Shown here one piece after another: positions 1-11,127 of a stretch of DNA of 64,000 nt. The notes below the pieces were generated by a model, which was not told the DNA's origin, ran no database searches, and saw nothing but the letters and a program-made list of their open reading frames with translations. The position numbers and the translations under genes are program-made. The stretch comes from Hypoxylon rubiginosum. Lineage: Eukaryota; Ascomycota; Sordariomycetes; Xylariales; Hypoxylaceae. The stretch spans positions 1 to 64,000 of the forward strand of contig CADCXA010000015.1 of the NCBI GenBank assembly GCA_902806565.1. Direction: 5' to 3'. Within the stretch, counting starts at the first letter, position 1. Each line of letters opens with the position of its first letter.

Positions 1-221
1 AACCCTAACCCTAACCCTAACCCTAACCCTAACCCTAACCCTAACCCTAACCCTAACCCTAACCCTAACCCTAACCCTAACCCTAACCCTAACCCTAACC
101 CTAACCCTAACCCTAACCCTAACCCTAACCCTAACCCTAACCCTAACCCTAACCCTAACCCTAACCCTAACCCTAACCCTAACCCTAACCCTAACCCTAA
201 CCCTAACCCTAACCCTAACCC
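1..221. repeat. Telomeric repeat (CCCTAA)n
   Basis: The first 221 bases are an uninterrupted run of about 37 CCCTAA hexamers, the C-rich strand of the TTAGGG telomere repeat used by filamentous fungi. The C-rich strand at the 5' end of the plus strand marks a left chromosome terminus. The repeat stops sharply at CCCATTGCC with no degenerate hexamers following. Confidence 0.99.
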
Positions 222-3128
222 ATTGCCCCGTTCCAAAACCCGCCAATCTGTCAGTCCCGATTGGTGCCAGGCTTGATGGTGGAGATTGGCAGTGCGGTAA
301 TCCGGTCAGACGGATTCAGGAGCTCAGTTCGCAATGTAGAATGTCGTGGAGTGTCAATTGTGTAATAAGAATGTAACGAGAGCTGTGGATGTAGCCCTTA
401 TCAAGCTGCCCCAATGCTGCGACGTGCCTCCGATGGTCGAATTGAACTGATGTCTTGGCCAGACTTCGCAACCCGTTCATGAATATGGCGAGTCATCTAA
501 GATCTGAATGTGGGAATGGCTTCTGGTCTGAATCTCTTAGGGTCAATCCGGCAATTGCTTCGGCACATTGCCGTAACTTAATCCCGTATCGCCGCCGATG
601 GGAATTGTTTCGACGTCCCGAGATTTGGTGTAGCCGCTATGATTAGAGAAATCCGAGTCGCGAACTGGTTAACTTAACCGTAACCTTGTTTTCTTATCTG
701 GTCTTGCTTTTTATATATCCAGACGCCTTGGTGATATCACCCTTAATCCTTATCCCACACTTTACATCTCGGCAGCCAATCGGGCATGTTCTCGTTAAGC
801 TTGCTTTCACGGACTTGGGCTTGCTACTTATTTGCTGCTCCGAAGAAAGCTTGTCTGCTCCCCGAGTTTCGGCCCCTGAGCATAGGCCCGTCAGTATGGT
901 TCTTGGACTCCTACTTGGTCATTCTGACATCTATCTGAAAGCGACCGCCGTACCTTGATTAGGATTGTGGATCGCTTCGGGGCCAGCGACGTGTCCCAAC
1001 ACATTCGCCAGACCCCGTTAAGCTACCTCGACAAAACTAGGACATTGGCTGCCAATACGTATCAACACCGATAACCCAGCTCCGACTGTGATTTCAGGAC
1101 AGAGCGACTCAACTTGGAATAAGTGTCAGGCTTAGGTCCTGTCGTCACTCTTCATATTTACATTGGGTCGTGTTCGTAAACTCCGTACTGGCATATGTGC
1201 AAGTTGCTGTCGGCTGTGTAGTACGCATGTCACCGATCAAGTTGTAGTTCCAACTTGCAAATCACCGCCATACCTGACACCGCGATAGGTAATAAGGTAT
1301 TCGAGCCTTCAGCCTAGAGTGCTGGTAGTGCGATACGTGGCGGGGATAATTGCGGCGAAAGAACATGGAAAACAGGGAGCATTTGGAATGGAACCATTCC
1401 ATACAAGTATCGCACAAATAGGATAAGTGGAATACGAGGCCGAAGATCAGGGGGGTTACTGAGGCAACCATCCGCATGTGTTCTGGCTTTACCGTCTCCG
1501 CAGTCATCTTGTTACATCTACCAGGCCGGGAAGCTTATGGGCGACCGCGACAGGAAGATTGTCATCTTCGTGGCTTGCTTACCCAGGGCATCATGACATG
1601 GTGGATGGCCGCTCTCCGGTTAAATATCCTGCGGCCATAGAACGCCTATCAGACGTGGACAGTGATGGGATGACCGCGTGTACTTTGGAATGGATCCAGC
1701 GAAAAGTCATCTCCGAGTACGTACCAACAGTGCCATGTAACAGGACAATGTATACGGCGCCTTAGTTCCTGACCCGCATAGCCCCTTACTCAAGCTGTGT
1801 CCGTCGCGATCCGGAGCTTCACGCAAATATTGGAGTTGGGAATCGCTAGTGTCTTGCCGCTGCTGGTAATATCAAGGCTTTGATACTTGGCGTTATACCG
1901 ACAGCAGTTGGGACAAGGGGTTGCTTTCGGAATCCATGTGTGATTATGTAGCAGCCGATCGGTATCTCCGGACCGTGCGACTACGAATGCGACTACGAAT
2001 CCGAAGAGCCCGGTCCCCCAATCCGCCAAACATGGTATCCGACATGGTATCCGACATGGCGACATCTTCCCCTACGCATGGATCCAACTACCAGACAATT
2101 CGTCCGAGTTGCCAATGTTGGATGGTCAATCCTACTTAACACACCGGTACGAGAAACTAGCTGATTCGAATCCGGCGGTGAGTAACCTAGATATTTCCGG
2201 AAAACCGACACTTACCTGTCCATATACGAGGCGAAATTGACGACTGTGCGACCGGTTCAGTTCCCTGTTATCGGCAGTATCGTTGGCGATATCTGCGGGT
2301 CCTAGCAGGGAGGATAACATAGGGGCAAGAATATCAAGAGTATGGTGTGGTGTACCCAAGCTGTGAACCCAGCGGAAGGGTAGATGTAATAGTCGTATAC
2401 ATTACGAAACATTGGTGGTCTGGATTTCCTGGCAAACTTGGAATGGTCCGTTTATATCATTGCCTAGTACCTTATTACTGAGCGTGTTAAATATCTTCCT
2501 GTCAAAGTAGCCTAGCTTTTTATCGTCAAGCCAGTTTTTAAATATTTGAGTATCCTCCAGTCGTCGCGGGGACCTTAGCAAGTTCGAGCTGTTCTGCCAA
2601 ATATATCTGGGAACTCTCAACAAGGTAGGATGTTATGGACGGGAGCTGTGATAAAGCTGCCCATATCGACCCGCAGACGGATGGGCAAAGCGAAGGGAAC
2701 AACTAGGACGTAAGATACCTTCGCAATACCAACATCCCAAAAGATGTGTCACATATCTGCTGGTGTGCTCTAACACCATCCTCGAGTCAAGCCGAGGGGC
2801 TGTATGTCACCAAACTGATCTGTCATCTGTGATGGAAGGACGGTCAGATCGATGGCATAGTATAAGCATGTGTCACGACGGATATTGGTAACACTGTATA
2901 ACTGTTCGAATAACTCCAAGTCCTTGCTCTCTGCTCATAATAAACTCGGATACTACAAGCCGCGCGTAGGTTTTGGTATACGTTTGCGCTTGTCGGGCCA
3001 CACGGTAAGCAAACCTTAGGAATTCTCGAGATAAAACTGCCCCATAGATGGCAGACGGTATATCCGACCTATTTTGAGCTGGTAAACATTTGGAATAGAG
3101 CAGAGAGCTGAAAACCGCCTCGGGATAT
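222..3128. other. Telomere-proximal subtelomere without genes
   Basis: No open frame here has a convincing start, protein-like composition or splice structure. Base composition is mixed, not strongly AT-rich, so heavy RIP mutation is not obvious. The only structure seen is a small pair of 12-bp tandem duplications near 2.0 kb. No known telomere-linked helicase gene is recognisable. Confidence 0.7.
1976..2059. repeat. Two short tandem duplications of 12 bp
   Basis: TGCGACTACGAA occurs twice in tandem at 1976-1999. CATGGTATCCGA occurs twice from 2031 to 2054 and is followed by the first bases of a third copy. Both look like slippage duplications; no function is implied. Confidence 0.8.
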
Positions 3129-4760
3129 GTGTCAGGCAGCAGGTCAATTTTAGTATGGGAGATAACGTGTCGAGCGATTGCTGGCGCATTCGAGCTTCGA
3201 TTACAGACACGATATATCCATTAGATAGCTACTGACTGGTATGATATGTCTGTATATTATTTGGATGTATTGGCAAAAGGTAGAAGCTTGAAGATGGCCA
3301 GCGACATACGTCAGGCAGCGGGTCGGTTTTACTATGGGAAATTACATGTCGAGCAATTCACAATGCAATTCACCAGTTATTTCCAATTCAATACCTGCAA
3401 TAAATAGCCAGGACGTAGGGCTACGGGACCACACAGTTATAGACTCGTCGGTACCTTACAACACTCGGAATCATTCTGGGAAAACATGTCGGGCAGCGGG
3501 TCAGTTTTACTATGGGAAACCACTTGTCGAGCAATTGACGACGCAATTTACCAGTTATTCCCAATCGAATACATGTAGTGAGTATATGTGTGCAAGGGCT
3601 ACCAGCTCAGTTACTTTCATGCCTATAAGTTAATTGTGTCAATTGGAATCGCTTTGGGAATATCTGTCGGGCAGCGGGTCACTTTTACTATGGTAAACTA
3701 CGTGTCGAGTGATTGACAGAGCAGTTCACCATGTATTTCAAAGTGAATACATGCAATGGATAGTCAAAAGCTGGGGCTACGGGCCTGCACATGTATACGC
3801 TCGTCGGTACGTTGTAGCGCTCATAATCATACGGGGAAAACAGGCCGGGCAGCGGGTCAATTCTACTATGGCAAATCACTTGTCGAGCGATCAACAATGC
3901 AGTTCAGTAGGTATCTTCGATTTGATGCATAGAGTATATTAAGGGCTACTGGCCTACGTATTCGTAACCTCGTAGGTCCATTATGTCATTTGGAATCGCT
4001 CCGGGAATACCTCTCGGGCAGCGGGTCAAATTTACTATGGCGAACTACATGTCGAGCGATTTACCACGCAATTTGCAAGATATCTTCAATCGAATAAGTT
4101 CATGAGATAGCTGAGCGCAAGAGATAGTTGCCCACAAGCTTATATCCCCGCCAGCCCATTGCAAGATTTGCAACTTTCCGTGTCAAATTCTCTATGGCGG
4201 GCTACGTGTCGAGGGATTGATCACGCAACTTGGCAGATATTCTAAATGGAATGAATGCAGCAGGTAGCCAAGGCCAAGTAGTACTTGAATACTAATCCAT
4301 ATCCTCGTCGGTCGCTTGCAAGGCTTGGAGCTGTCCGGGTGTTGTCGGTTGGTACATGTCAGTCGGTACATGTCAGGCAGCCGGTTAGGTTTACTATGGC
4401 GGATTACGTGTCGAGCGATTCATCACGCAACTTTCTGAATTCTTTCGATCAAGTAGATGAAGTGGATAGCTGTTTTCAAAAGCTACATGTCGTCATAAGA
4501 CTCTCGTTGGACGCTTGCGACGTGGAGGACTACTCGGCGACATACGTCAGGCAGTGAGTTAAACTTAGTATGGCATATGACATGTCGAGCGACTACCAAC
4601 CCAAATATCCAGCTATTTTCAATCAAGTACATACAATGGATAGATATGGATTATGGCTACTTGCCCGTATATTGAATGTCTCGCTACCCCCTTGTGCTGT
4701 CCGGAAATCCGCGACTGGCAGCGCGTCACGTTTAGTATGGTGTATGACATGCCGGGATAA
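3129..4760 (+). repeat. Subtelomeric ~178-bp satellite, forward array (about 10 copies)
   Basis: A roughly 50-bp core recurs near 3130, 3309, 3488, 3666, 3844, 4012, 4180 (degraded), 4371, 4545 and 4715. Spacing is mostly 177-181 bp. The core contains GGCAGCGGGTC, then TTTTACTATGG, then TGTCGAGCGATT, with 10-25% differences between copies by eye. The rest of each unit is less conserved but often keeps a GGCTAC element. Open frames here are short and not conserved between units, so the array is non-coding satellite DNA. Confidence 0.93.
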
Positions 4761-5028
4761 TAGTCAGCCAATTCGACATCGTTTCGAAAGCGAACAACTG
4801 CTCCACGTGCCCAGACTCCTGTACTACTCGCCGGTATGTTGGAATTGACTTTACGTAGTGATCGTGTCAGGGGCATGTCAACCATCATCACCACATACCA
4901 GCTAGCCCCTTAATTGATGAGTTGTTGGTTCCAAGTCCGACGGCCGTGTTATATGGTTAGGCAAGTAGCCACAGAGTAAAGACATCCGTAGACCAGGATA
5001 TCTCCGAAATCCACCTAGAGTTCGTCAA
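4761..5028. other. Centre between the two inverted satellite arrays
   Basis: This stretch of about 270 bp separates the forward and inverted arrays. No intact unit, terminal repeat or gene is visible. It includes the direct pair TGTCAGG..CATGTCA at 4866-4880, which may be a decayed unit. It is the symmetry centre of the large inverted structure. Confidence 0.6.
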
Positions 5029-7150
5029 GTTATCGCCCGACAAGCTCCCCTACATACTAAAATTGGTGCGCTGCCTGGGGGGAAATCACACAAGTAGGCT
5101 TGATCTCCTGCAAAACTCCGGTCGTGGCTAGTATCTCTAAGCAATTCAAGAGCGCTACCTGTAGTGTACCTGTAGTGTATGATTTCTCATCAAGTTACGA
5201 CCCCTTATCATCGCGTCGCCCGCTGGGTGGCCTACGCAAGTCACCTTATATGATTAGCCCTGGTAGTTCCCAGCTACCTGTTATTGGTGTAGGACAGTAG
5301 CCCTTGCTCCATGCTACCTGCGCAACGTCTTGGATTGTAAATCGAGCTAAAATTGGCAGAGAAATCGCCCGACACGCAAAATCACATAGTAAAATCGACC
5401 CGCTGCCCGGTGTATGTTTCAAGGATTCACACGTAGCTAGATCATTTGAACATGGTCGATCCGGTTGCTAAAACTTCAGGCTCTCTATTGCACATACCTT
5501 TTTCCAAATTGGATTAAGATTGGGTGAGAAATCGCTCGACAAGCAAATTCCTATAGTAAACCCGACTCGCTGCCCGGGGTAGGTTCCGATCGATCTCAAG
5601 CTTCTCGGCAATACCGCCTACAATCCTTTATCTGCAGGCTGGTAGCCCAAATGCTGGGCTCTCCATTGCATGTGGCTTTTTATTAATCGGATCATGATTG
5701 GCAGAGAAATCGCTCGACAAGTGAAATCCCATAGTAAAATTGACCCGCTGCCCGGGGTACGTTCCTATCGATTTCAAGCCCGCAAAACAAGCCGCCAGTA
5801 GTGTCCGCTATACAGTCTGGTAGCCCTGACTTCAAGCTCCCTGCTGCGTATATACTTCCCTTGATCCAATCCAAATTGGTAGAGAAATCGCCCGACAAGT
5901 AGATTCCCATAGTAAAATTGACTCGCTGCCTGGGTAGGTTCCCGGACATTTCCAGCGCATCAACGAGACGGACGGCAATATTCTATAGCTTATCCAATAG
6001 CCCTGGTACTATGCTCCACGTGGCATACGATCTTCATGAATCGGATTCGATTTCGCGGAGATATCGATCGACATATACCACCCCATACTGGGGTAGGTTC
6101 CCGTGGATTCCAAATCTGTCAACAAGACCAACATCACTCCCACGTATACAGGCTGGTAGCCCTAGTTCTAGGCTATCCATCGCATATATCCTTCTCCTGA
6201 TTCTATTGAAATTCGTGGATGAATCGCTCGACAAGCAAAATCCCATACTAAAATCGACTCGCTGCCCGAGGCATGTTCCAACGGATATTAGGTTTGTTCA
6301 TTTGATACACAACAGCTCTCCGTACACAGGCTGGTAACCCTGATACAGAGGTCTCTATAGCATGTTATTTCGCACGGATTAGACCAGTATTGGGGAAGAG
6401 AATGCTCGACAAGCGGAATCCTATAGTAAAATCGACTCGCTGCCTGGGCAAGGTTGCAATGCAATTTTCGGCCTGATTTTACACTGTATCTCTTCAAGGC
6501 TTCGCGGGCTGGTAGCCCGTAGCTAAAGGTAAGTCTAACGTATTATCAATCTGGGACTTGCCTAGATTTGAAGGAGTAATCGCCCGACAAGTGATTTACC
6601 ATAGTAAAACCGACTCGCTGCCCGGCATAAGTTTGCAACGCATTTTCCACCCCATCCTACAGCTAATCCTAACGCACTTATGCAGGCTGGTAGCCTAAAG
6701 CTCAGGCTATTTTTAGCACTTTTCCAAGTCAGATTCTGTCCAGATTTCAAGAAGTAATCGCTCGACAAGTGAATTCGCATAGTAAAACTGACTCGCTGCC
6801 CGGGACAGGTTTGCAACGCATTTGCGGCTTTATCCTAAGCAGGATCCCAACAATCCTTAGCTTGCTGGTAGCCTGTAGCACAGGCTACATTTCACATGTA
6901 ATTAAGTTGAGATACGTCAGGGTATGAAGAAGAAATCGCTCGACAAGTGATTTCGCATATAAAGTGACCCGCTGCCCAGGGTCTGTAACTACGCATCTAT
7001 AGCTTCCCCGGTAGGATGCAATGACTTCTAGATGGACGACCGGATAGCTACCAAGGTAGGCCATCTATTAAAGGTTGTTTCGCGAGAATCGGCCAAGGTC
7101 CCGCCGAGTGGTCGCTCGACAGGTGTGGCATACAAAACCGACTCGCAACC
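5029..7150 (-). repeat. Subtelomeric ~178-bp satellite, inverted array (about 12 copies)
   Basis: The same core in reverse complement (AATCGCTCGACAAG, then CCATAGTAAAA, then GACCCGCTGCC) recurs near 5031, 5362, 5530, 5706, 5885, 6062 (internally deleted), 6221, 6402, 6578, 6757, 6933 and 7111 (degraded). Spacing is 159-181 bp, with one missing or unrecognisable unit near 5195. Units carry a second conserved element, GCTGGTAGCC. With the forward array this forms an imperfect palindrome of about 4 kb. Confidence 0.93.
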
Positions 7151-8355
7151 TAACGTACGTTCTCGGGTGTTTTTCAACGGCCCCTTGACGCCAACCAGAC
7201 TATCTACCCTTCGATACATAGCTCTAGGCTGTAGCTATCTTAGGATAGTTTACTTTCGGGACAGGGCCTAAATTTCGACAAGTCATCTCCAGGCAGGTTG
7301 GCCTACATAGATTGCGCTGCCTCGTCCCTAACACACCTGATAAAGTACTGTTGTCGCAATTGGCCTACTCGTCGATGCCCGGGGTCTCAGTCGCGGTCGG
7401 TGTAACTCATTAGTTCGCGGAGGACGCTTGGCGGTACATTTGACCATTCTGACCAACCTTTCTATGCCGGTGGGCTTCGCAGCTTGCCATCCCACGCCGA
7501 AAGGTTTATAATTTCGCACCCGCTCCATCGTGGAGACGTAGGACGTTTTCAGTTCGGGTTCTTGGGGCCTGGGCTCTTGCATTACCTTACCAGATGGGAA
7601 TCACCGGCGATCCGCTACGGGATTGTGACATGGGATATTTACGGAATGGTTCAACCGCTACCTAGTCCAGGACCAAATAAGTGTCATCCTGTAGACATAC
7701 TGGACCTTCTACAGTCGAGTAACGTGAAGTTGAAACATCAAAACACGAGGCCAACTACATCATGGGGGCGGCAACTATACTGCTTCGTAAAAAGCTATAC
7801 GTGAAGCGATTTTAACTTTGAGATTACTAGGAGCTAAGAATAAGGCTTTTTATCCGTTTCCTAACAGGCCCCGAGTCTATCAAGGTCGGACACTGAAAAA
7901 TGTAGTAGAGTATGGGGAATGGTGAGTGCGAAAGCGATCATCGACTGATGCAGAAACGACGGCTGGCTTCTATTACAAGTATCTACGTTGATGAGAATTG
8001 AGGCGAGTTCTGGTCGCTGTCGGGCGGCGGGAGGTAGCGGGTGGTATGCATGTCAGGAGGGTTGGCACAGAGGCTCTTGAAGATTGATTGATATGGGACT
8101 ACCTACTGATACTACTCTCTCAAGGGTGTATTCCAGAATCTCTAGGTCCATGTATACTTGAAGAATCTAGTAGGAAAAGTAGGAAGTTTTCTAGGTAGTG
8201 AACCCCTTTTTATGTGGGTTGACTTGTGGGGGGACCACCCGCGCAATACTCAGTACATCGTAGATCAAAGACCGCCACTGTGTGACATGCAGCGCCGTAC
8301 TTACTAGCATGCAAGTCCTTGGATTGTAATATGGCGCAGTAGTAAGAGGTAGAGT
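7151..8355. other. Subtelomeric spacer, no gene seen
   Basis: Frames up to about 100 codons occur but lack conserved motifs or clear splice sites. A possible decayed inverted unit lies near 7275 (CGACAAGTCATC), and a G-rich CGGGCGGCGGGAGG stretch at 8020-8034 may be another. Neither is certain. Confidence 0.55.
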
Positions 8356-8757
8356 CTGTCAGGCAGTGAGTGGCTTTTACTATCGCACTGCACATCTCAG
8401 ACGACTACCCAGGAATTCCAAGACGTTTTGGAATTGAAATGTTCCTATGCGTGACAGACTTCTACGAGTATGATAGGGAAACATTTGGACGCCATATGGT
8501 AATAGAATCCGGAGGTTCTAGGTGGTACGTACATGCCAGGCAGCAAGTCGCTTTTACTATGGCGATAGAGTTGGTTGGCAGTAGCTCTACCGATCTGGCA
8601 TGGATTCCTGATTATACTATCATCAGATCGTCAGAATCATCTGTTTTCAATTGGGGAGTAGTATTTACGCAAGCCATCGCGTGCTTTGAAGGTGACAGGC
8701 AATGCTTGCAGGCAGGGAGCTGGTTTCAGTACGGCGATCAACAGGACGAGCAATTAC
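8356..8757 (+). repeat. Three further forward satellite units
   Basis: Diverged forward cores start near 8357, 8532 and 8705, spaced 175 and 173 bp. They keep CAGGCAG..GT, CTTTTACTATGGCGAT and, in the third, GACGAGCAATT. The return to forward orientation beyond the inverted array points to more than one rearrangement in this subtelomere. Confidence 0.8.
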
Positions 8758-9216
8758 ACAGTCAATCTTGTTAGAGCCCCACGTCAAAGTTCAAAGACTA
8801 TCAAGGTACGTTTGGCGATGGTTGGTTGTCTGGTTGGTATGTTCGACGACAGGCGGACATCCGAGGCTGTCCGGGCCTCACCATGCAAGAGACGTTAGGA
8901 CACCGCACGAGTCCGGAGCAAGGTGTACTAGGTATACGAGTTCCTAAAGTGTAGATGGCGAGCTGTATCATCAAGTCAATAAACCAATTTGAAATTCACG
9001 CAAAAGTACATATTGGAAACATTCATGAGTCAACATTCCTAAAAGCTAATCTACTAAAAGGCCAAAAGACGGCGACCAAGTTTCTCTCTACGTGGATGAC
9101 CCACGAGAGTGTTCCCAGTTTCAAGGCAAGGCAACTATGTAGGCAATCTCCTGGATCGCTACCAACATGGCCTTGCATGCCATTCCCTAGCCCTTATCTT
9201 CCACACGACGCCAAAG
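8758..9216. other. Gene-free stretch before the first gene block
   Basis: This is the boundary between satellite DNA and the gene block and also the 3' flank of the first minus-strand gene. Open frames here run antisense into the low-complexity gene beyond 9217 and are not credible. No terminator motif or transposon end was seen. Confidence 0.5.
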
Positions 9217-10584
9217 TCAACCCAGAGTTGGAGTAGGCTCGTCTGCCTGCTCGTAGTCGAGGTTGGGCTTATCGGTGTCGTCCACTTGCTCAGTGGTCTG
9301 GCGCTGGCGTTGATATTGCATGTCGGTCAGTTCGGCGTCCAATCGCTCGACTTCCGCACGTTCACTACTACCACCACGACCACCACCGGGAGCACCACGA
9401 CCCCGACCACCACCGGCACCGCGGCCACCAGCACCACCAGCCCAACCGCGGCCTCGACCACCACGGCTACCACCACGGCTACCACCACGGCGACTTCCAC
9501 CCGAGACAAAAGAATAGAACTGCCCCTCGCTGCTTTGCCCACCGGAGGCCGTTTGCTGCGGGTATTGACCCGTTACCCTTCTCTTCGGGTCCCTGTCGGC
9601 GGTAGTATACTCGGCATCCACGTCCATGTCGTCGCCTTCTCGAGGGGTGTACGCGGCCACGGGTTGCGGAGGGGCCGAACTGGTTCCGGTCGTTTGCTCG
9701 TCGACGACCCTCTGGGCTACCGTGCGGTTTAGCTGGCGGAGTTTCCTCTTCTTCGAGACCTTGGTTATGGTGATATGGAGCTCGTCGAAGGTGGGGTGCA
9801 GATTTTCGTGCTGTATGAAAGCATCAGTGACCGGCGCCCCTGACGCGTACTGGGTCTGCCCTTGAAACACCCCGTGCCCAGACTTATACTGGTACACGTT
9901 CTGGGTCTCTGGGTTGTTCCGGTCCGAGAGACCGACAGCTTGCCCCTGTGGATCATAGTCTGTCCAGCCCTCCCCTTTCCCCAAGAGCTTCACCCCGGAT
10001 GGCATCTGCTGCTGTACCATCTTTCCGACAACGGCCTTTGCCACAGTTCCGTCCGCGTTACCTGGTCGGATGGCAATCGCAAGGTCCTGTCCTCCTCCTC
10101 CAACACCTTGACCTCCCTGCTGGCCTCCCTGCTGGCCTCCTCCTCCTCCTCCCAGCCCTGCTCCCTGGCCTCCTTGAAAGGCTACTACTTGGGCTCCTCC
10201 TCCTCCCACGATACCCCCTTCTCCTCGTCCCCAGCCTTGGCCGCCACCTCGGCCTCCAAAGGCTCCTCCTCTTCCTCCCCCATGGCCGCCCTCTTGGCCC
10301 CCTACCGAGCCTCCTCCCGAGCCTCCTCCGTGGCCTCCTCCTCTTCCTCTAGACGGCCCCCCTCTGCCTCTTCTCCAGCGTCCTCTTCCACCTCCCCGCT
10401 GACCTCCTCGCGCCGCTCCCCCTCTAATCTCCTCTAAGGAGGCATCAAACTTGATGGGGAGATGGTGACGCACTCCCCCAAAGCCTCCCGCGCCTTGCAC
10501 CAGCACTCCCCCCATGACCGTATCGCCGGTCTGGTCCATCGAACCGCCGGCCTTTTGGCCACTCTGTCCTCCCGAATCCGCCAT
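9217..10584 (-). CDS. Gly-rich RGG-repeat protein, unknown family (block gene A)
   Basis: The chosen start at 10584 (MADSGG) gives 455 aa in one exon and has a good context (cgacATGg). In-frame ATGs lie upstream, the one at 10749 adding 55 residues rich in Asn/Ser/Ile encoded by the trinucleotide tract, so the N-terminus is uncertain. Residues about 45-170 are almost pure Gly/Arg/Gln with RGG and GGQ motifs. Residues about 170-340 form a more ordinary region with no family I recognise. Residues about 355-412 are a second RGG run, followed by an acidic Gln-rich tail. RGG domains commonly bind RNA or drive condensates; a ribonucleoprotein role is inference. It is transcribed toward the telomere and is the outermost gene of the chromosome end. 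Confidence 0.72.
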   Translation of the reverse strand: MADSGGQSGQKAGGSMDQTGDTVMGGVLVQGAGGFGGVRHHLPIKFDASLEEIRGGAARGGQRGGGRGRWRRGRGGPSRGRGGGHGGGSGGGSVGGQEGGHGGGRGGAFGGRGGGQGWGRGEGGIVGGGGAQVVAFQGGQGAGLGGGGGGQQGGQQGGQGVGGGGQDLAIAIRPGNADGTVAKAVVGKMVQQQMPSGVKLLGKGEGWTDYDPQGQAVGLSDRNNPETQNVYQYKSGHGVFQGQTQYASGAPVTDAFIQHENLHPTFDELHITITKVSKKRKLRQLNRTVAQRVVDEQTTGTSSAPPQPVAAYTPREGDDMDVDAEYTTADRDPKRRVTGQYPQQTASGGQSSEGQFYSFVSGGSRRGGSRGGSRGGRGRGWAGGAGGRGAGGGRGRGAPGGGRGGSSERAEVERLDAELTDMQYQRQRQTTEQVDDTDKPNLDYEQADEPTPTLG

Positions 10585-10637
10585 GTCGCTGCTGCTGTTG
10601 CTGATGCTGCTAGTGCTGATGCTGATGCTGATGCTGA

Positions 10638-10673
<36 letters not shown>

Positions 10674-10686
10674 GGTTGCGGTTGTT
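10585..10686. repeat. CTG/CTGATG/CTGTTG trinucleotide tract
   Basis: About 100 bp of imperfect triplets: CTGCTGCTGTTGCTGATG, then five CTGATG-type and seven GCTGTT-type hexamers, ending GGTTGCGGTTG. On the minus strand it is CAG/CAT-rich and lies directly upstream of the preferred ATG of gene A. It is therefore either 5' leader or codes for an Asn-Ser/Ile-Ser N-terminal extension. Such tracts change length easily. Confidence 0.85.
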
Positions 10687-11127
10687 GGGGGCGGCGCGGA
10701 TAGTTGGTATTGTGGAAGAAAGGAAAATTTGGAATCTAAAATTTCTCATTTTTATCAAGGTACATAGATACATCAACGCGTCGTCGCGTGAGCCGGGCAA
10801 CGCGGTTAATCAGTGACACCCCACCATAAATTTCTTAATGCGGTACCTCTACTTCCAAGTTACGGTGGGTGTATATACCTAGGTACCTAGGTAGGTAGTT
10901 ATCTAGGTACCTAGACGCCGGTCCCTAGAGTTGTCACTCTACTCAGCTATCTGGCAATGGCCTATGCAGTACCCCTATGCACTACCATGTGTCGGCTGAT
11001 AGACACCTTACATCATTCACATACAATATACTTGAGTTTCTTGTATATGCGTGTTATCGTGTGCTGTGCCATAAAGTTCTATCCATACCTAGTTCTACTG
11101 TCTATAAGCTACTACAGGTACACATCC
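10687..11127. other. Intergenic: promoter side of gene A, 3' side of gene B
   Basis: Both flanking genes are on the minus strand, so this should hold the promoter of gene A and the 3' end of gene B. A dense cluster of the palindromic ACCTAGGT/CTAGGTAC motif lies at 10878-10917. No coding potential is seen. Confidence 0.55.

Noticed and set aside
5918..6337. A 139-codon frame inside the inverted satellite array
   Set aside because: It crosses satellite units that do not keep the frame from copy to copy.
9862..10437. Plus-strand open frames of 130-190 codons over gene A
   Set aside because: They are antisense to a Gly/Arg-rich coding repeat and consist of Ser/Pro/Leu low complexity; the minus frame is far longer and has RGG structure and acidic tail.
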